NCBI GenBank assembly: GCA_019425005.1
Contig: JAHYYK010000061.1
Coordinates: forward strand, 4,107 to 12,542
Direction: 5' to 3'
Length of the DNA stretch: 8,436 nucleotides
DNA from: Collinsella sp.
Lineage (GTDB): Bacteria; Actinomycetota; Coriobacteriia; Coriobacteriales; Coriobacteriaceae
Each line of letters starts with the position of its first letter. Positions within the stretch are counted from its first letter, which is position 1. The position numbers and the translations under genes are program-made. Under the pieces are notes generated by a model. That model worked only from the letters and a program-made list of their open reading frames with translations. It did not search any database and was not told where the DNA came from. Shown here piece by piece: positions 1-7,871 of the stretch.

Positions 1-40
1 AAAAGGAGGCCTCCGCGGCGATGCGGAAGCCTCCTTTTTT
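1..40 (-). terminator. Hairpin terminator at the end of the ferredoxin gene
   Basis: The arms are GGAGGC-ct-CCGC (5-16) and GCGG-aa-GCCTCC (23-34) around a six-base loop. The stem is flanked by AAAA on the left and TTTTTT on the right. It lies 39 bases beyond the ferredoxin stop codon, in the right place to end that minus-strand transcript. The symmetric A and T tracts mean it could also end a plus-strand transcript entering from the left. The window edge cuts the minus-strand U-tract after four bases, so its full length is unseen. Confidence 0.75.
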
Positions 41-78
41 GTGCACGGTGTACTTTTGAGTGTGCAAGTGGGGAGTTG

Positions 79-264
79 TTACTCCTCGACGATCTCGGTG
101 ATCGCGCCAGCGGGGCAAGCGTCCTGGCAAGCGCCACAGGCGACGCAGGAGTCCTCGTCGGCGACGGTAGCGACGTCCTGGAGCTCCAGAACGCCAGCGG
201 GGCAGGAGTCGACGCAAACGCCACAAGCGATGCACTCGTCGGCATCAATTACGGGATGAGCCAT
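79..264 (-). CDS. 2[4Fe-4S] bacterial-type ferredoxin, 61 aa
   Basis: This is a small soluble electron carrier with two [4Fe-4S] clusters. It shows two CxxCxxCxxxCP motifs, with cysteines at 11, 14, 17 and 21 and at 40, 43, 46 and 50; in this family the last cysteine of each motif usually ligates the opposite cluster. The protein is acidic and about the usual length for clostridial-type ferredoxins. I chose the ATG at 264 over the in-frame ATG at 330 because AGAGAGGAAA lies just upstream and homologues begin close to the first cysteine motif. The 22 residues added by the longer start are basic and unlike a ferredoxin. It stands alone, transcribed away from dnaK, with its own terminator. The electron donor or acceptor cannot be told from context; enzymes of anaerobic metabolism are likely partners by family knowledge. 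Confidence 0.93.
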   Translation of the reverse strand: MAHPVIDADECIACGVCVDSCPAGVLELQDVATVADEDSCVACGACQDACPAGAITEIVEE

Positions 265-283
265 GGTAGTTTCCTCTCTGTTG

Positions 284-311
284 ACCGACGCTACAGGCGA
301 TGCGCGTCGGT
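284..311 (-). other. Inverted repeat in the ferredoxin leader
   Basis: ACCGACGC (284-291) and GCGTCGGT (304-311) form a perfect 8-bp stem with a 12-base loop. It lies 20 bases upstream of the ferredoxin start codon and just before the ribosome binding site. It could be a leader hairpin or an operator; nothing in the window decides between them. No T-tract follows, so it is not a terminator. Confidence 0.4.
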
Positions 312-325
312 TTGATTCGGGCAAA

Positions 326-353
326 AACATACCACGGGAGCGACCGTTTGCAA
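326..353 (-). promoter_or_regulatory. Weak candidate promoter for the ferredoxin gene
   Basis: On the minus strand, TTGCAA (353-348) and TATGTT (331-326) are separated by 16 bases, about 60 bases upstream of the start codon. Each box matches the sigma-70-type consensus at four of six positions. This is the best pair found by eye in the interval, but it is not strong. Confidence 0.3.
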
Positions 354-464
354 TACCCTCTGGCCGGCATCTTCATACCGTTCGCCGAGTATGCCAAGGT
401 TTACTAAAAAACGCGCAGGTGGGGCCGTTGAGCTGCGAAAATGTTAGCTAAAGGTGACTTGAAA

Positions 465-480
465 TATTGAGCTATTGAGC
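465..480. repeat. Perfect tandem 8-mer, TATTGAGC twice
   Basis: TATTGAGC at 465-472 is followed directly by TATTGAGC at 473-480. A third TTGAGC lies at 428-433. The core resembles half of an actinobacterial HAIR operator (CTTGAGT), but no complementary half is arranged at the HAIR spacing. It may be chance. Confidence 0.4.
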
Positions 481-486
481 GCGCCT

Positions 487-672
487 GCGGAAAGGGCATC
501 CCGTTATTTGGCCGAAAACCGGGGCGCAGTTTCCGGATGGACCGCCCGGCGGAAACTGCATCCCGGAATTTTCGCTCAGATTGGGATGTATTTTCCCGAA
601 GGCTCTGGTTGCGGAAACTGCGACCCGGAATCCACGCTCAAACCGGGATGAGCTTGCCGCAAGACGGCCCCC
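487..672. repeat. Three imperfect 62-base tandem units with palindromic structure
   Basis: The units begin at 487, 549 and 611, all with GCGGAA, so the period is exactly 62 bases. The motif GCGGAAACTGC is identical at 549-559 and 611-621, and degenerate in the first unit. Each unit is an imperfect inverted repeat: in the middle one GGAAA..CATCCC pairs with GGGATG..TTTCC, and in the last GACCCGG pairs with an opposite CCGGG. The units have diverged considerably, so this is an old duplication or a cluster of palindromic elements of the REP kind. No gene is visible in it. It occupies most of the gene-free 265-922 stretch between ferredoxin and dnaK. Confidence 0.65.
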
Positions 673-775
673 AGGCACCCCCGGACGCAAACCTCAGCCA
701 TCTCTACATAGATCTCAATAGATTTGCCGAGAACTCATTCAGCGCATCTACCTGCGCATTTAAGAACCTAAACTC

Positions 776-845
776 TCAACAATAAGAAATCTTATATGAA
801 TTGACTTAGATTTTGTATATTCCGGCCCATAAGGGGATACACTAC
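776..845 (+). promoter_or_regulatory. A+T-rich island, probable dnaK promoter region
   Basis: The base composition drops sharply here to A+T-rich, unlike the rest of the window. It contains TTGACT (801-806), TATATT (816-821), TTGTAT (813-818) and GATACA (836-841). TTGTAT and GATACA have 17-base spacing but match the consensus weakly; TTGACT and TATATT match better but are only 9 bases apart. TAAGA-AA-TCTTA (783-794) is a perfect short palindrome, and AAATCT (787-792) pairs with AGATTT (808-813). These could be operator elements. No CIRCE element (TTAGCACTC-N9-GAGTGCTAA) or HAIR element (CTTGAGT-N7-ACTCAAG) was seen. Confidence 0.45.
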
Positions 846-922
846 ATCCTGAAAGACAAGCCGAAGCGCCACACGACAGACCGTCGAGGCGGCGCGAACG
901 CAAAAGAGAGAGGGAATTTCTA

Positions 923-2815
<1,893 letters not shown>

Positions 2816-2817
2816 TC

Positions 2818-3660
2818 ATGTCCGCCCGTAAAGCTCGCACGGAGGCGGCCGCCACTGGCGCCGCCCCCGTTGACTCTGAGGAGAAGGACGTGAAGATTCC
2901 CGTAGAGGCCGTCGACGATACCGAGGCCAACGAGGCCCCGGCCGCCGAGGCTGCCGAGAACCAGGTAGAGGATTCCAACAAGGAGGCGACGATGACCGAG
3001 GACGAGATGGTGGAAGCCGCTATCCGCGCCGGTGAGGAAGCCGCCGACAACGACTTTAAGCTCAAGTTCGAGCAGGCCCAAAAGGAGCTTACCGACGTGC
3101 GCAGCGAGCTCGATGCTGCGGCAGAGGCTCAGAAGGCCGCCGAGGACAAGGCAAAGGACGCCACCGAGCGCACTGCCCGTCTACAGGCCGACTGGGAGAA
3201 CTTTCGTCGCCGCACCGCCAACGAGCGCATCGCTGAGCGCGAGCGCGCGACCGAGAAGCTTGTCACTGCGCTGCTGCCGGTGATTGACGATATCGAGCGC
3301 GCGATCGACCATGCCCGTAGCCAGGAGCTTTCCGACGATTTTAAGCAGTTCGTCGATGGCGTCGACGCGGTGCATGCCAAGCTGCTCGATGTGTTTGCGC
3401 ACGAGGGCGTTGAGCCCATCGACCCCAAGGGCGAGGCGTTCGATCCGCTCGAGCACCAGGCTGTGGGTCGCGTCGAGGACGCATCGCAGTACGACGAGAC
3501 CGTCAACGACGTGTACCAGAAGGGCTACCGCATGGCGGATCGCATCCTGCGTTCCGCGATGGTGACGGTGACCTACGGTGGCGAGAAGCGCCCCGCACCG
3601 GAGCCCGAAGCGGCGCCCGAGGATGCTTCGGCCGATACGGCCGAGAGCACCGAGGAGTAA
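2818..3660 (+). CDS. grpE: GrpE, nucleotide exchange factor for DnaK, 280 aa
   Basis: GrpE releases ADP from DnaK so that the chaperone cycle can continue, and it acts as a dimer through a long coiled coil. From the N-terminus there is a highly acidic, Ala/Glu-rich low-complexity segment (about 1-75), a charged coiled coil (about 80-150, with QADWENFRRR near its end), and the C-terminal beta domain carrying the GrpE signature (FDPLEHQAV, then GYRMADRILRSAMVTV). A second acidic tail follows. It is much longer than typical GrpE (about 200 aa in E. coli) because of both ends. The start at 2818 has GAGGA at 2804-2808, inside the dnaK end. An in-frame ATG at 2992 (residue 59) has a near-perfect AAGGAGG five bases upstream and would give 222 aa. 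The 2818-2991 stretch has the codon use of its neighbours, so I keep the longer start. Confidence 0.95.
   Translation: MSARKARTEAAATGAAPVDSEEKDVKIPVEAVDDTEANEAPAAEAAENQVEDSNKEATMTEDEMVEAAIRAGEEAADNDFKLKFEQAQKELTDVRSELDAAAEAQKAAEDKAKDATERTARLQADWENFRRRTANERIAERERATEKLVTALLPVIDDIERAIDHARSQELSDDFKQFVDGVDAVHAKLLDVFAHEGVEPIDPKGEAFDPLEHQAVGRVEDASQYDETVNDVYQKGYRMADRILRSAMVTVTYGGEKRPAPEPEAAPEDASADTAESTEE
2980..2994 (+). promoter_or_regulatory. Internal Shine-Dalgarno and possible second GrpE start
   Basis: AAGGAGG (2980-2986) lies five bases before an in-frame ATG (2992-2994) inside grpE. It is the closest match to the anti-Shine-Dalgarno consensus seen before any start codon in this window, stronger than the one serving the upstream ATG. 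A protein beginning here would keep the coiled coil and signature domain and lose only 58 acidic residues. It may be the true start, a second start giving two isoforms, or a chance match from adjacent Lys-Glu codons. Confidence 0.45.
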
Positions 3661-3665
3661 TTGAG

Positions 3666-3698
3666 AAGGGCCCCGGGGCAACACCCGGGGCCCTTTCT
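3666..3698 (+). terminator. Strong hairpin between grpE and dnaJ, possible attenuator
   Basis: AAGGGCCCCGGG (3666-3677) and CCCGGGGCCCTT (3684-3695) form a perfect 12-bp GC-rich stem with a six-base loop, starting five bases after the grpE stop codon. The tail is only TTTCT, so termination is probably partial. It could lower transcription of dnaJ and hspR relative to dnaK and grpE, or protect the upstream mRNA from 3' decay. Confidence 0.65.
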
Positions 3699-3768
3699 GG
3701 CCTAGTGCCATATGAAAGCATGAGCCGTCGTCTGCATGGGCGGCGGATGAAACAGGAGAGGAGCTACG

Positions 3769-4734
3769 ATGGCTGCAGGCAAAACCTTCTATGACATCCT
3801 GGGCGTATCCAAGAGCGCCTCCGACAAAGAGATCAAGAGCGCGTTTCGCAAGCTCGCGCAAAAATATCACCCCGATGCCGGCGGCGACGAGGCCAAGTTT
3901 AAGGAGATCAGCGAGGCCTACGAGACGCTTTCGGACGAGAAGAAGCGCAAAGAGTACGACCAGATGCTCATGTTTGGCGGCATGCCGGGCGCGGGCGGCG
4001 CGTATGGCGGCGGCTACGGTGCCGGCGCGGGCGCCAGCGGCTGGGGCGATATCTTCGACAGCATCTTCAGCGGCAACGGCGCTTGGGGCAGCGATTGGGG
4101 CTCGGGCTTTGCCGGGGCTGCGGGCGCTGCCGGTGCGGGCGCGGGCCGCAACCGCGCGCGCAAGGGCGGCGACCTGTCGCTGACTGTCGACGTAACTGCC
4201 GAGGACGCGTTTCGCGGCGTGACGCACAAGGTCACCTATCGCATTCCCTCGACAGGCGAGCAGCAGACCATTACGGTCTCGGTGCCCGCGGGCGCGGTCG
4301 ACGGCGGCAAGCTACGCTACAAGCGTCGCGGCGAGTATGGCGTTGCGGGTGGCGAGCGCGGCGACCTGGTCGTGACCACGCATGTGGAGGAGCACCCGTT
4401 GTTTAAGCGCAAAGGCGCCGACGTGACCATGGAGGTACCGGTCTCGGTCTACGAGGCGGCGCTCGGCTGCACGGTGGACGTGCCTACGCCCGGCGGTGCG
4501 ACGGTCCGTTTGAAAGTGCCCGCGGGTACCCAGACGGGCAAGAAGTTCCGCTTTAAGGAGATGGGAGCGCCCGACGTTAAGCACCGTGGCCGTACGGGCG
4601 CGCTGCTCGTCGAGATCAAGGTGCAGGTCCCCACGAACCTATCCGATGACGAGCGCGATGCCATGACCAAGCTGCGCGAGGCCGACACGCGCGACTATCG
4701 CGAGAAGGTCAACCGTTACAAGGCGACGTACTAG
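3769..4734 (+). CDS. dnaJ: DnaJ-family co-chaperone without zinc finger (class B, CbpA-like), 321 aa
   Basis: J-proteins recruit unfolded clients and stimulate DnaK ATPase. The J domain spans about 5-70 with the essential HPD at 34-36. A Gly-rich linker (about 69-130) follows, including a DIFDSIFSG segment typical of G/F regions. The two C-terminal beta-sandwich client-binding domains cover about 130-310. No CxxCxGxG motif is present; the only cysteine is C234, so the zinc-finger domain of class A DnaJ (about 375 aa) is absent and this is class B. The start follows AGGAGAGGAG at a good distance. It lies 108 bases after grpE, beyond a strong hairpin, and 72 bases before hspR. Its place in the dnaK cluster supports it as a main partner of this DnaK; a separate zinc-finger DnaJ may exist elsewhere in the genome. 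Confidence 0.94.
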   Translation: MAAGKTFYDILGVSKSASDKEIKSAFRKLAQKYHPDAGGDEAKFKEISEAYETLSDEKKRKEYDQMLMFGGMPGAGGAYGGGYGAGAGASGWGDIFDSIFSGNGAWGSDWGSGFAGAAGAAGAGAGRNRARKGGDLSLTVDVTAEDAFRGVTHKVTYRIPSTGEQQTITVSVPAGAVDGGKLRYKRRGEYGVAGGERGDLVVTTHVEEHPLFKRKGADVTMEVPVSVYEAALGCTVDVPTPGGATVRLKVPAGTQTGKKFRFKEMGAPDVKHRGRTGALLVEIKVQVPTNLSDDERDAMTKLREADTRDYREKVNRYKATY

Positions 4735-4750
4735 GGCGGTCGTGGCGCAC

Positions 4751-4766
4751 GCCCGCGCCCGCGGGC
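4751..4766. other. Small GC hairpin between dnaJ and hspR
   Basis: GCCCGC (4751-4756) and GCGGGC (4761-4766) form a perfect 6-bp stem with a four-base loop. No T-run follows, so it is not a usual terminator. TATGAT (4768-4773), directly after it, is a good -10 box but has no -35 partner at a proper distance. Confidence 0.35.
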
Positions 4767-4806
4767 TTATGATGGACGATAACGAGACGGAAAGGGGCCA
4801 GGCAGC

Positions 4807-5223
4807 ATGGCCGAGGACAATAGGAACAAACCGCTGTACATGATCAGCGTGGCGGCCGAGCTGACCGGCATGCATCCGCAGACTCTGCGCGTCTACGAGT
4901 CCAAGGGCCTGGTGAACCCCCAGCGCTCGGGCGGCAACACGCGCCTGTATTCGCGTGCCGATATCGAGCGCCTGGAGCTCATCAACCAACTGACCGACGA
5001 GGGTATCAACCTTGCCGGCGTGGTGCGCATCCTCGATATGAAGGAGCGTGCCGAGGAGCGCGAGCGCGAGAATGAAAAGCTCCGTGCTCGCGTGCGCCAG
5101 CTCGAGGACGAGCTGCACGAGTACAAGATGCAAAAGAAGATCACCGCCCTGGCCCCGCGCGACGGCTCGGTCAACCCCGAGCAAGTCATGCGCAAGCTGC
5201 TAGGTACGGGTAGCGACCTATAG
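4807..5223 (+). CDS. hspR: HspR, MerR-family heat-shock repressor, 138 aa
   Basis: HspR is the actinobacterial repressor of the dnaK operon; in characterised members it binds HAIR operators with DnaK as co-repressor, so free DnaK closes its own loop. The N-terminus carries a MerR-type winged helix-turn-helix: MISVAAELTGMHPQTLRVYE (12-31) is highly characteristic of HspR, and the wing follows at about 40-50 (RSGGNTRLYS). INLAGVVRIL comes next, then a charged dimerisation helix (about 78-108, rich in Glu and Arg) and a short tail ending in VMRKLL. There are no cysteines or metal-ligand motifs, which fits HspR rather than metal-sensing MerR proteins. The start at 4807 has GGAAAGGGG upstream; the alternative M12 lacks a binding site and would cut into the DNA-binding helices. 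It is the last gene of the cluster and its length is normal. Confidence 0.95.
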   Translation: MAEDNRNKPLYMISVAAELTGMHPQTLRVYESKGLVNPQRSGGNTRLYSRADIERLELINQLTDEGINLAGVVRILDMKERAEERERENEKLRARVRQLEDELHEYKMQKKITALAPRDGSVNPEQVMRKLLGTGSDL

Positions 5224-5238
5224 CTCCGCCGACGCTGC

Positions 5239-5275
5239 CGGGCACTCATTGGGGACAGACTTAAATGAGTGCCCG
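5239..5275 (+). repeat. GGGGAC-core hairpin, copy 1
   Basis: A perfect 12-bp stem (5239-5250 with 5264-5275; arms CGGGCACTCATT and AATGAGTGCCCG) surrounds a 13-base loop beginning GGGGACAGAC. It begins 16 bases after the hspR stop codon and lacks a T-tract. It shares the GGGGAC core, but not the arm sequence, with the elements at 5353, 5380 and 8044. It may also help end or stabilise the heat-shock mRNA. Confidence 0.7.
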
Positions 5276-5281
5276 CAGAAT

Positions 5282-5345
5282 GAGAGTGGATAATCTCCCG
5301 TTTTTGGCCTGTTTGCAGGCTCAAAGTGGGAGATTATCCACTCTC
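5282..5345. repeat. Long perfect hairpin with 18-bp arms
   Basis: The 18 bases at 5282-5299 are exactly complementary to 5328-5345. The 28-base interior holds a nested hairpin, GCCTG-tttg-CAGGC (5307-5320), so most of the 64 bases can pair. Just outside the stem, AATGA and TCATT extend the pairing past a bulge. No T-run follows the stem. It may be a mobile palindromic element, an mRNA-stabilising structure, or the factor-dependent end of the hspR transcript. Confidence 0.75.
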
Positions 5346-5352
5346 GTCATTT

Positions 5353-5405
5353 CGGCACTTGGGGACGTTCCTTTTGTGCCGGCACTTGGGGACACTCCTT
5401 GCGCC
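5353..5405 (+). repeat. GGGGAC-core elements, copies 2 and 3, in direct repeat
   Basis: GGCACTTGGGGACGTTCCTT (5354-5373) recurs as GGCACTTGGGGACACTCCTT (5381-5400), with two differences and a 27-base period. The first copy is a hairpin, CGGCAC (5353-5358) pairing with GTGCCG (5376-5381). In the second copy the right arm has decayed to GCGCC, giving four of five pairs. From memory, such elements are common between genes in Coriobacteriia and resemble repeats spread by REP-associated tyrosine transposases; neither point can be checked here. Confidence 0.7.
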
Positions 5406-5523
5406 AAACCGGTCTTCCCGCCCCCGGCTCGCCTTATGCTTTACTGAGATAAAGTGAACGCAGAGATTCGTAACCCACTCGCAACCGTTCTATGGCACGA
5501 TATTGAACGAATGTATGCTATGC

Positions 5524-5540
5524 GCCCAAATCTTTTGGGC
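5524..5540 (+). other. Small hairpin before the aconitase-like gene
   Basis: GCCCAAA (5524-5530), TCT, TTTGGGC (5534-5540) form a perfect 7-bp stem with a three-base loop, 15 bases upstream of the chosen ATG and just before its ribosome binding site (GGGAG, 5546-5550). It could affect translation initiation or serve as an operator. No convincing promoter boxes were found in 5406-5555. Confidence 0.4.
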
Positions 5541-5555
5541 AGAGTGGGAGACAGT

Positions 5556-7856
5556 ATGGTCAAGCTGTACGAGGACGGCATCTACCTGCGCGGCGGCAGC
5601 GAGGTTGTGCCTGAGGCCGAGGCTGCTGAGCGCGGCATTACGCAGACGCCTGAGGATGCCAAGCGCGGAACCATCGCGTATTCGATCCTCCAGGCACACA
5701 ATACGTCCGGCGACCCCGAGGCGCTCAAGATTCGCTTCGATGCCATGGCGAGCCACGATATTACCTTTGTCGGCATCATCCAGACGGCGCGCGCCTCGGG
5801 CATGGAGCAGTTCCCGCTGCCCTACGTGCTCACCAACTGCCATAACTCGCTGTGCGCCGTGGGCGGCACCATCAACGAGGACGACCACGTCTTTGGCCTC
5901 TCGGCTGCCAAAAAGTACGGCGGCATCTTCGTTCCGCCCCATATCGCGGTCATCCATTCCTTTATGCGTGAGAACTTCGCGGGCTGCGGCAAGATGATCC
6001 TGGGTTCCGACTCGCACACCCGCTATGGTGCCCTGGGTACCATGGCCGTGGGCGAGGGCGGCGGCGAGCTGGCAAAGCAGCTGCTGCGCGACACCTACGA
6101 TGTCGCTTATCCCGGCGTCGTCGCCATCTACCTCACGGGCGCCCCGCGCTCCGGCGTCGGCCCGCACGACGTGGCGCTCGCCATCATCCGCGCCGTCTTT
6201 GCCAAGGGCTACGTCAAGAACAAGGTCATGGAGTTCGTGGGCCCCGGCATCGCGAGCATGACGACTGACTATCGCAACGGCGTCGACGTCATGACCACCG
6301 AGACCACCTGCCTGTCGAGCATCTGGGCCACCGACGAGGGCACGCACGCATTCCTGGCCATGCACGGCCGCGGCGACGACTACCGCGAGCTCAAGCCCGC
6401 TGATGTCGCCTACTACGACGGCTGCGTCGAGGTCGACCTGTCGAGCATTAAGCCCATGATCGCCCTGCCGTTCCACCCTTCCAACGGCTTTGAGATTGAC
6501 GAGCTCAACGAGAACCTCGAGGACATCCTGCACGAGGTGGAACTCGAGGCCGCCAAGATCGGCGAAGGCAAGACGCACTTTAGCCTGCTTGACAAGATCG
6601 TCGACGGCAAGCTGCATGTGCAGCAGGGCGTTATCGCTGGCTGCTCGGGCGGCAATTACGACTCCGTGGTCCAGGCTGCCCGCGTGCTCAAGGGTGCCAA
6701 CACCGGCTGCGGCGAGTTCTCGCTGTCGGTCTATCCCACGAGCCAGCCCGTGGCACTCGAGCTTACACGCCGCGGCTACATCTACGATCTTATGGAGGCC
6801 GGCGCGATCGTGCGCACGGCGTTCTGCGGCCCGTGCTTCGGCGCCGGCGACACGCCCGCCAACAACGGCCTGTCCATCCGCCACACTACGCGCAACTTCC
6901 CCAACCGCGAGGGTTCCAAGCCGGGCAATGGCCAGCTGAGCGCCGTGGCTCTGATGGACGCCCGCTCCATTGCGGCGACGGCTGCCAACGGCGGCGTCCT
7001 GACGCCGGCGACCGACCTGCCCGAGGACACCTGGGATGAGGCCTGCGAGTACACCTTTGACGATGCGCCGTACAAAAAGCGCGTGTACTGGGGCTTTGGC
7101 AAGGCGGAGCCTGCCGACGAGCTGGTCGAAGGCCCCAACATTAAGCCGTGGCCCGCGATGGAGCCGCTCGGCGACGACATCCTGCTTAAGGTGTGTTCCA
7201 AGATCATGGACCCGGTCACCACGACCGACGAGCTCATTCCCTCGGGCGAGACGAGCTCCTTCCGCTCCAACCCGCTGGGCCTGGCCGAGTTTACGCTCAG
7301 CCGCCGCGATCCGGCCTACGTCGGTCGTTCCAAGGAGGTTGACGCCGTGGAGAAGCGCCGCGTTGCCGGCGAGGCAGCAGGCGACCTGGCGGCACTCGAT
7401 GTCGAGCTTGCCGGCGTGTTTGAGGCGCTGGCCGGCGCGGGTGTCGCGGCCGATGCCAAGGCGACCGAGTTCGGTTCCATGATTTACGCCAAGAAGCCTG
7501 GTGACGGCAGCGCCCGCGAGCAGGCCGCGAGCTGCCAGCGCGTAATTGGCGGCCTGGCCAACATCGTCCACGAGTACGCCACCAAGCGCTATCGCTCCAA
7601 CGTGATGAATTGGGGCATGGTGCCCTTCCAGATGGAGGCCGAGCCCAACTTTGAGGTGGGCGATTACGTCTTTGTGCCGGGTATCCGTGCCGCGCTCGAT
7701 GGCGACCTGAAGGACATCGCCGCCTACGTGGTGCACGCCGATGGTGCGGTCGAGCAGATTGAGCTCTACATTGCCGATATGACGGCCGAGGAGCGTGCCA
7801 TCGTCAAGGCCGGCTGCCTGATCAACTACAACAAGTTCAAGGCCGCTGCCGAGTAA
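5556..7856 (+). CDS. Aconitase-superfamily hydratase (YbhJ-like), 766 aa
   Basis: This is a [4Fe-4S] hydro-lyase of the aconitase fold. Visible active-site elements are DSHT (152-155), C363 in the context GVIAGCSGGNYD, and C424 and C427 in CGPCFG. These give three cluster-ligand cysteines in aconitase order. Then come R446 and R451 (RNFPNR, matching the aconitase RNFxxR arginines). A swivelling fourth domain carries GDGSAREQAA (649-658) with the substrate-binding Ser and Arg. The sequence is complete and close in length to mitochondrial aconitase. The usual SCTN around the first cysteine is AGCSGG here, as I recall for the poorly characterised YbhJ-type hydratases, so the substrate may not be citrate. 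I chose the ATG at 5556 (GGGAG five bases upstream, giving MVKLYEDGIYL). The frame is open back to a GTG at 5454, but those 34 codons use rare codons and lack a good binding site. It is a single-gene unit with its own downstream terminator. Confidence 0.88.
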   Translation: MVKLYEDGIYLRGGSEVVPEAEAAERGITQTPEDAKRGTIAYSILQAHNTSGDPEALKIRFDAMASHDITFVGIIQTARASGMEQFPLPYVLTNCHNSLCAVGGTINEDDHVFGLSAAKKYGGIFVPPHIAVIHSFMRENFAGCGKMILGSDSHTRYGALGTMAVGEGGGELAKQLLRDTYDVAYPGVVAIYLTGAPRSGVGPHDVALAIIRAVFAKGYVKNKVMEFVGPGIASMTTDYRNGVDVMTTETTCLSSIWATDEGTHAFLAMHGRGDDYRELKPADVAYYDGCVEVDLSSIKPMIALPFHPSNGFEIDELNENLEDILHEVELEAAKIGEGKTHFSLLDKIVDGKLHVQQGVIAGCSGGNYDSVVQAARVLKGANTGCGEFSLSVYPTSQPVALELTRRGYIYDLMEAGAIVRTAFCGPCFGAGDTPANNGLSIRHTTRNFPNREGSKPGNGQLSAVALMDARSIAATAANGGVLTPATDLPEDTWDEACEYTFDDAPYKKRVYWGFGKAEPADELVEGPNIKPWPAMEPLGDDILLKVCSKIMDPVTTTDELIPSGETSSFRSNPLGLAEFTLSRRDPAYVGRSKEVDAVEKRRVAGEAAGDLAALDVELAGVFEALAGAGVAADAKATEFGSMIYAKKPGDGSAREQAASCQRVIGGLANIVHEYATKRYRSNVMNWGMVPFQMEAEPNFEVGDYVFVPGIRAALDGDLKDIAAYVVHADGAVEQIELYIADMTAEERAIVKAGCLINYNKFKAAAE

Positions 7857-7871
7857 CGCACTTAATTGTCC

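Noticed and set aside
487..672. CRISPR-like array
   Set aside because: The units are only partly alike along their whole length, with no identical repeat separated by unique spacers, and no cas gene is nearby.
472..785. Small open frames on both strands in the ferredoxin-dnaK gap
   Set aside because: They coincide with the imperfect palindromic repeats, lack good ribosome binding sites, and have translations without family features.
3181..4227. 348-codon minus-strand frame across grpE and dnaJ
   Set aside because: It crosses two clear plus-strand genes and their intergenic terminator-like hairpin, and its product is Ala/Arg-rich without domains.
4768..4773. TATGAT as a promoter for hspR
   Set aside because: It is a good -10 match, but no -35 box lies at 16-18 bases and the space upstream is a GC hairpin. 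Cotranscription with dnaJ is simpler.
5454..5555. Longer start (GTG at 5454) for the aconitase-like protein
   Set aside because: The added 34 codons use CTA, CGA, AGA and TTG, which are rare in neighbouring genes, overlap a hairpin, and lack a good ribosome binding site. GGGAG before the ATG at 5556 and the family-like N-terminus favour the shorter form.
5490..7736. 748-codon open frame antisense to the aconitase-like gene
   Set aside because: It mirrors a GC-rich gene whose sense protein has all aconitase motifs. The antisense product is compositionally odd and shows no recognisable family.
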